Both the position numbers and the translations under genes were made by a program. From Segatella copri (GTDB taxonomy: Bacteria; Bacteroidota; Bacteroidia; Bacteroidales; Bacteroidaceae), in assembly GCF_019249655.2 (NCBI RefSeq), contig NZ_CP137558.1:87501-93148 (forward strand): a DNA stretch of 5,648 bases, given 5' to 3'. The notes below the pieces were generated by a model. The model was not told the origin of the DNA. It searched no databases and saw only the letters and a list, made by a program, of their open reading frames with translations. This document shows positions 5,588 through 5,648 of this stretch, piece after piece. How positions within the stretch are numbered: the first letter of the stretch is position 1; each line of letters begins with the position of its first letter.

Positions 5588-5618
5588 TTGGTTATTTCAA
5601 TTAATTCATGTACCTTTG
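5588..5618 (+). promoter_or_regulatory. rightward promoter for a gene beyond the window
   Basis: TACCTTTG (5611-5618) fits the -7 consensus TAnnTTTG, and TTGG (5588-5591) lies exactly 19 bp upstream as the -33 element. The start would fall near 5625. The final bases up to 5648 form an AT-rich leader with no start codon yet, so the gene lies to the right of the window. The repeat clusters lie directly upstream. Confidence 0.65.
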
Positions 5619-5648
5619 CACGCAGTTTAATATTTAAAAGTCAAAGAC

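Noticed and set aside
5410..5604. Plus-strand open frame of 64 codons
   Set aside because: Encoded by the 8-bp repeats (recurrent MF, CL and HxN peptides) and runs across the promoter -33 region.

Overview
The window reads as a piece of a Bacteroidota replicon, most likely Segatella (Prevotella) copri or a very close relative. The partial 16S rRNA gene matches from memory the S. copri V3-V4 sequence with a few differences. Every promoter I can recognise is of the Bacteroidota type (-7 TAnnTTTG, with a -33 TTTG-like box about 19-20 bp upstream), and the start codons lack Shine-Dalgarno sequences. The species call comes from recall, not from a search.

Layout from left to right. (1) 1-855: the 5' part of a 16S rRNA gene on the minus strand, cut by the window edge. 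Its leader (856-1109) holds a boxA-like element and hairpins, and its promoter is at 1116-1147. (2) 1231-1295: a nearly continuous alternating purine-pyrimidine tract just upstream of the rRNA promoter. (3) 1411-2244: twelve copies of an approximately 19-22 bp iteron (core TCTACGAAACCRTTTACCT). Five stand head-to-tail at an exact 22-bp period beside an AT-rich stretch; seven more are scattered in both orientations. (4) 2249-2313: a hairpin plus T-tract terminator. (5) 2324-3559 (minus): a Rep_3/RepB-family replication initiator with its own promoter and a palindromic leader. (6) 3758-5200 (minus): a sodium:alanine/glycine symporter (AGCS family), with a small 15-bp tandem repeat at its 3' end. 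(7) 5201-5648: an intergenic region with two clusters of an 8-bp periodic, palindrome-rich repeat and a rightward promoter for a gene beyond the window.

The striking unit is regions 3 to 5: a complete-looking iteron replication origin (iterons, AT-rich unwinding candidate, cognate initiator, terminator). It lies directly between an rRNA operon and a housekeeping transporter, with no mobilisation, partition or transposase gene in the window. Either a plasmid has integrated here, or this is the origin of a large replicon that carries rRNA, such as a second chromosome/chromid. Some Prevotella species are known to have two chromosomes. The sequence alone cannot separate these possibilities. No tRNA, insertion sequence or CRISPR array was seen.
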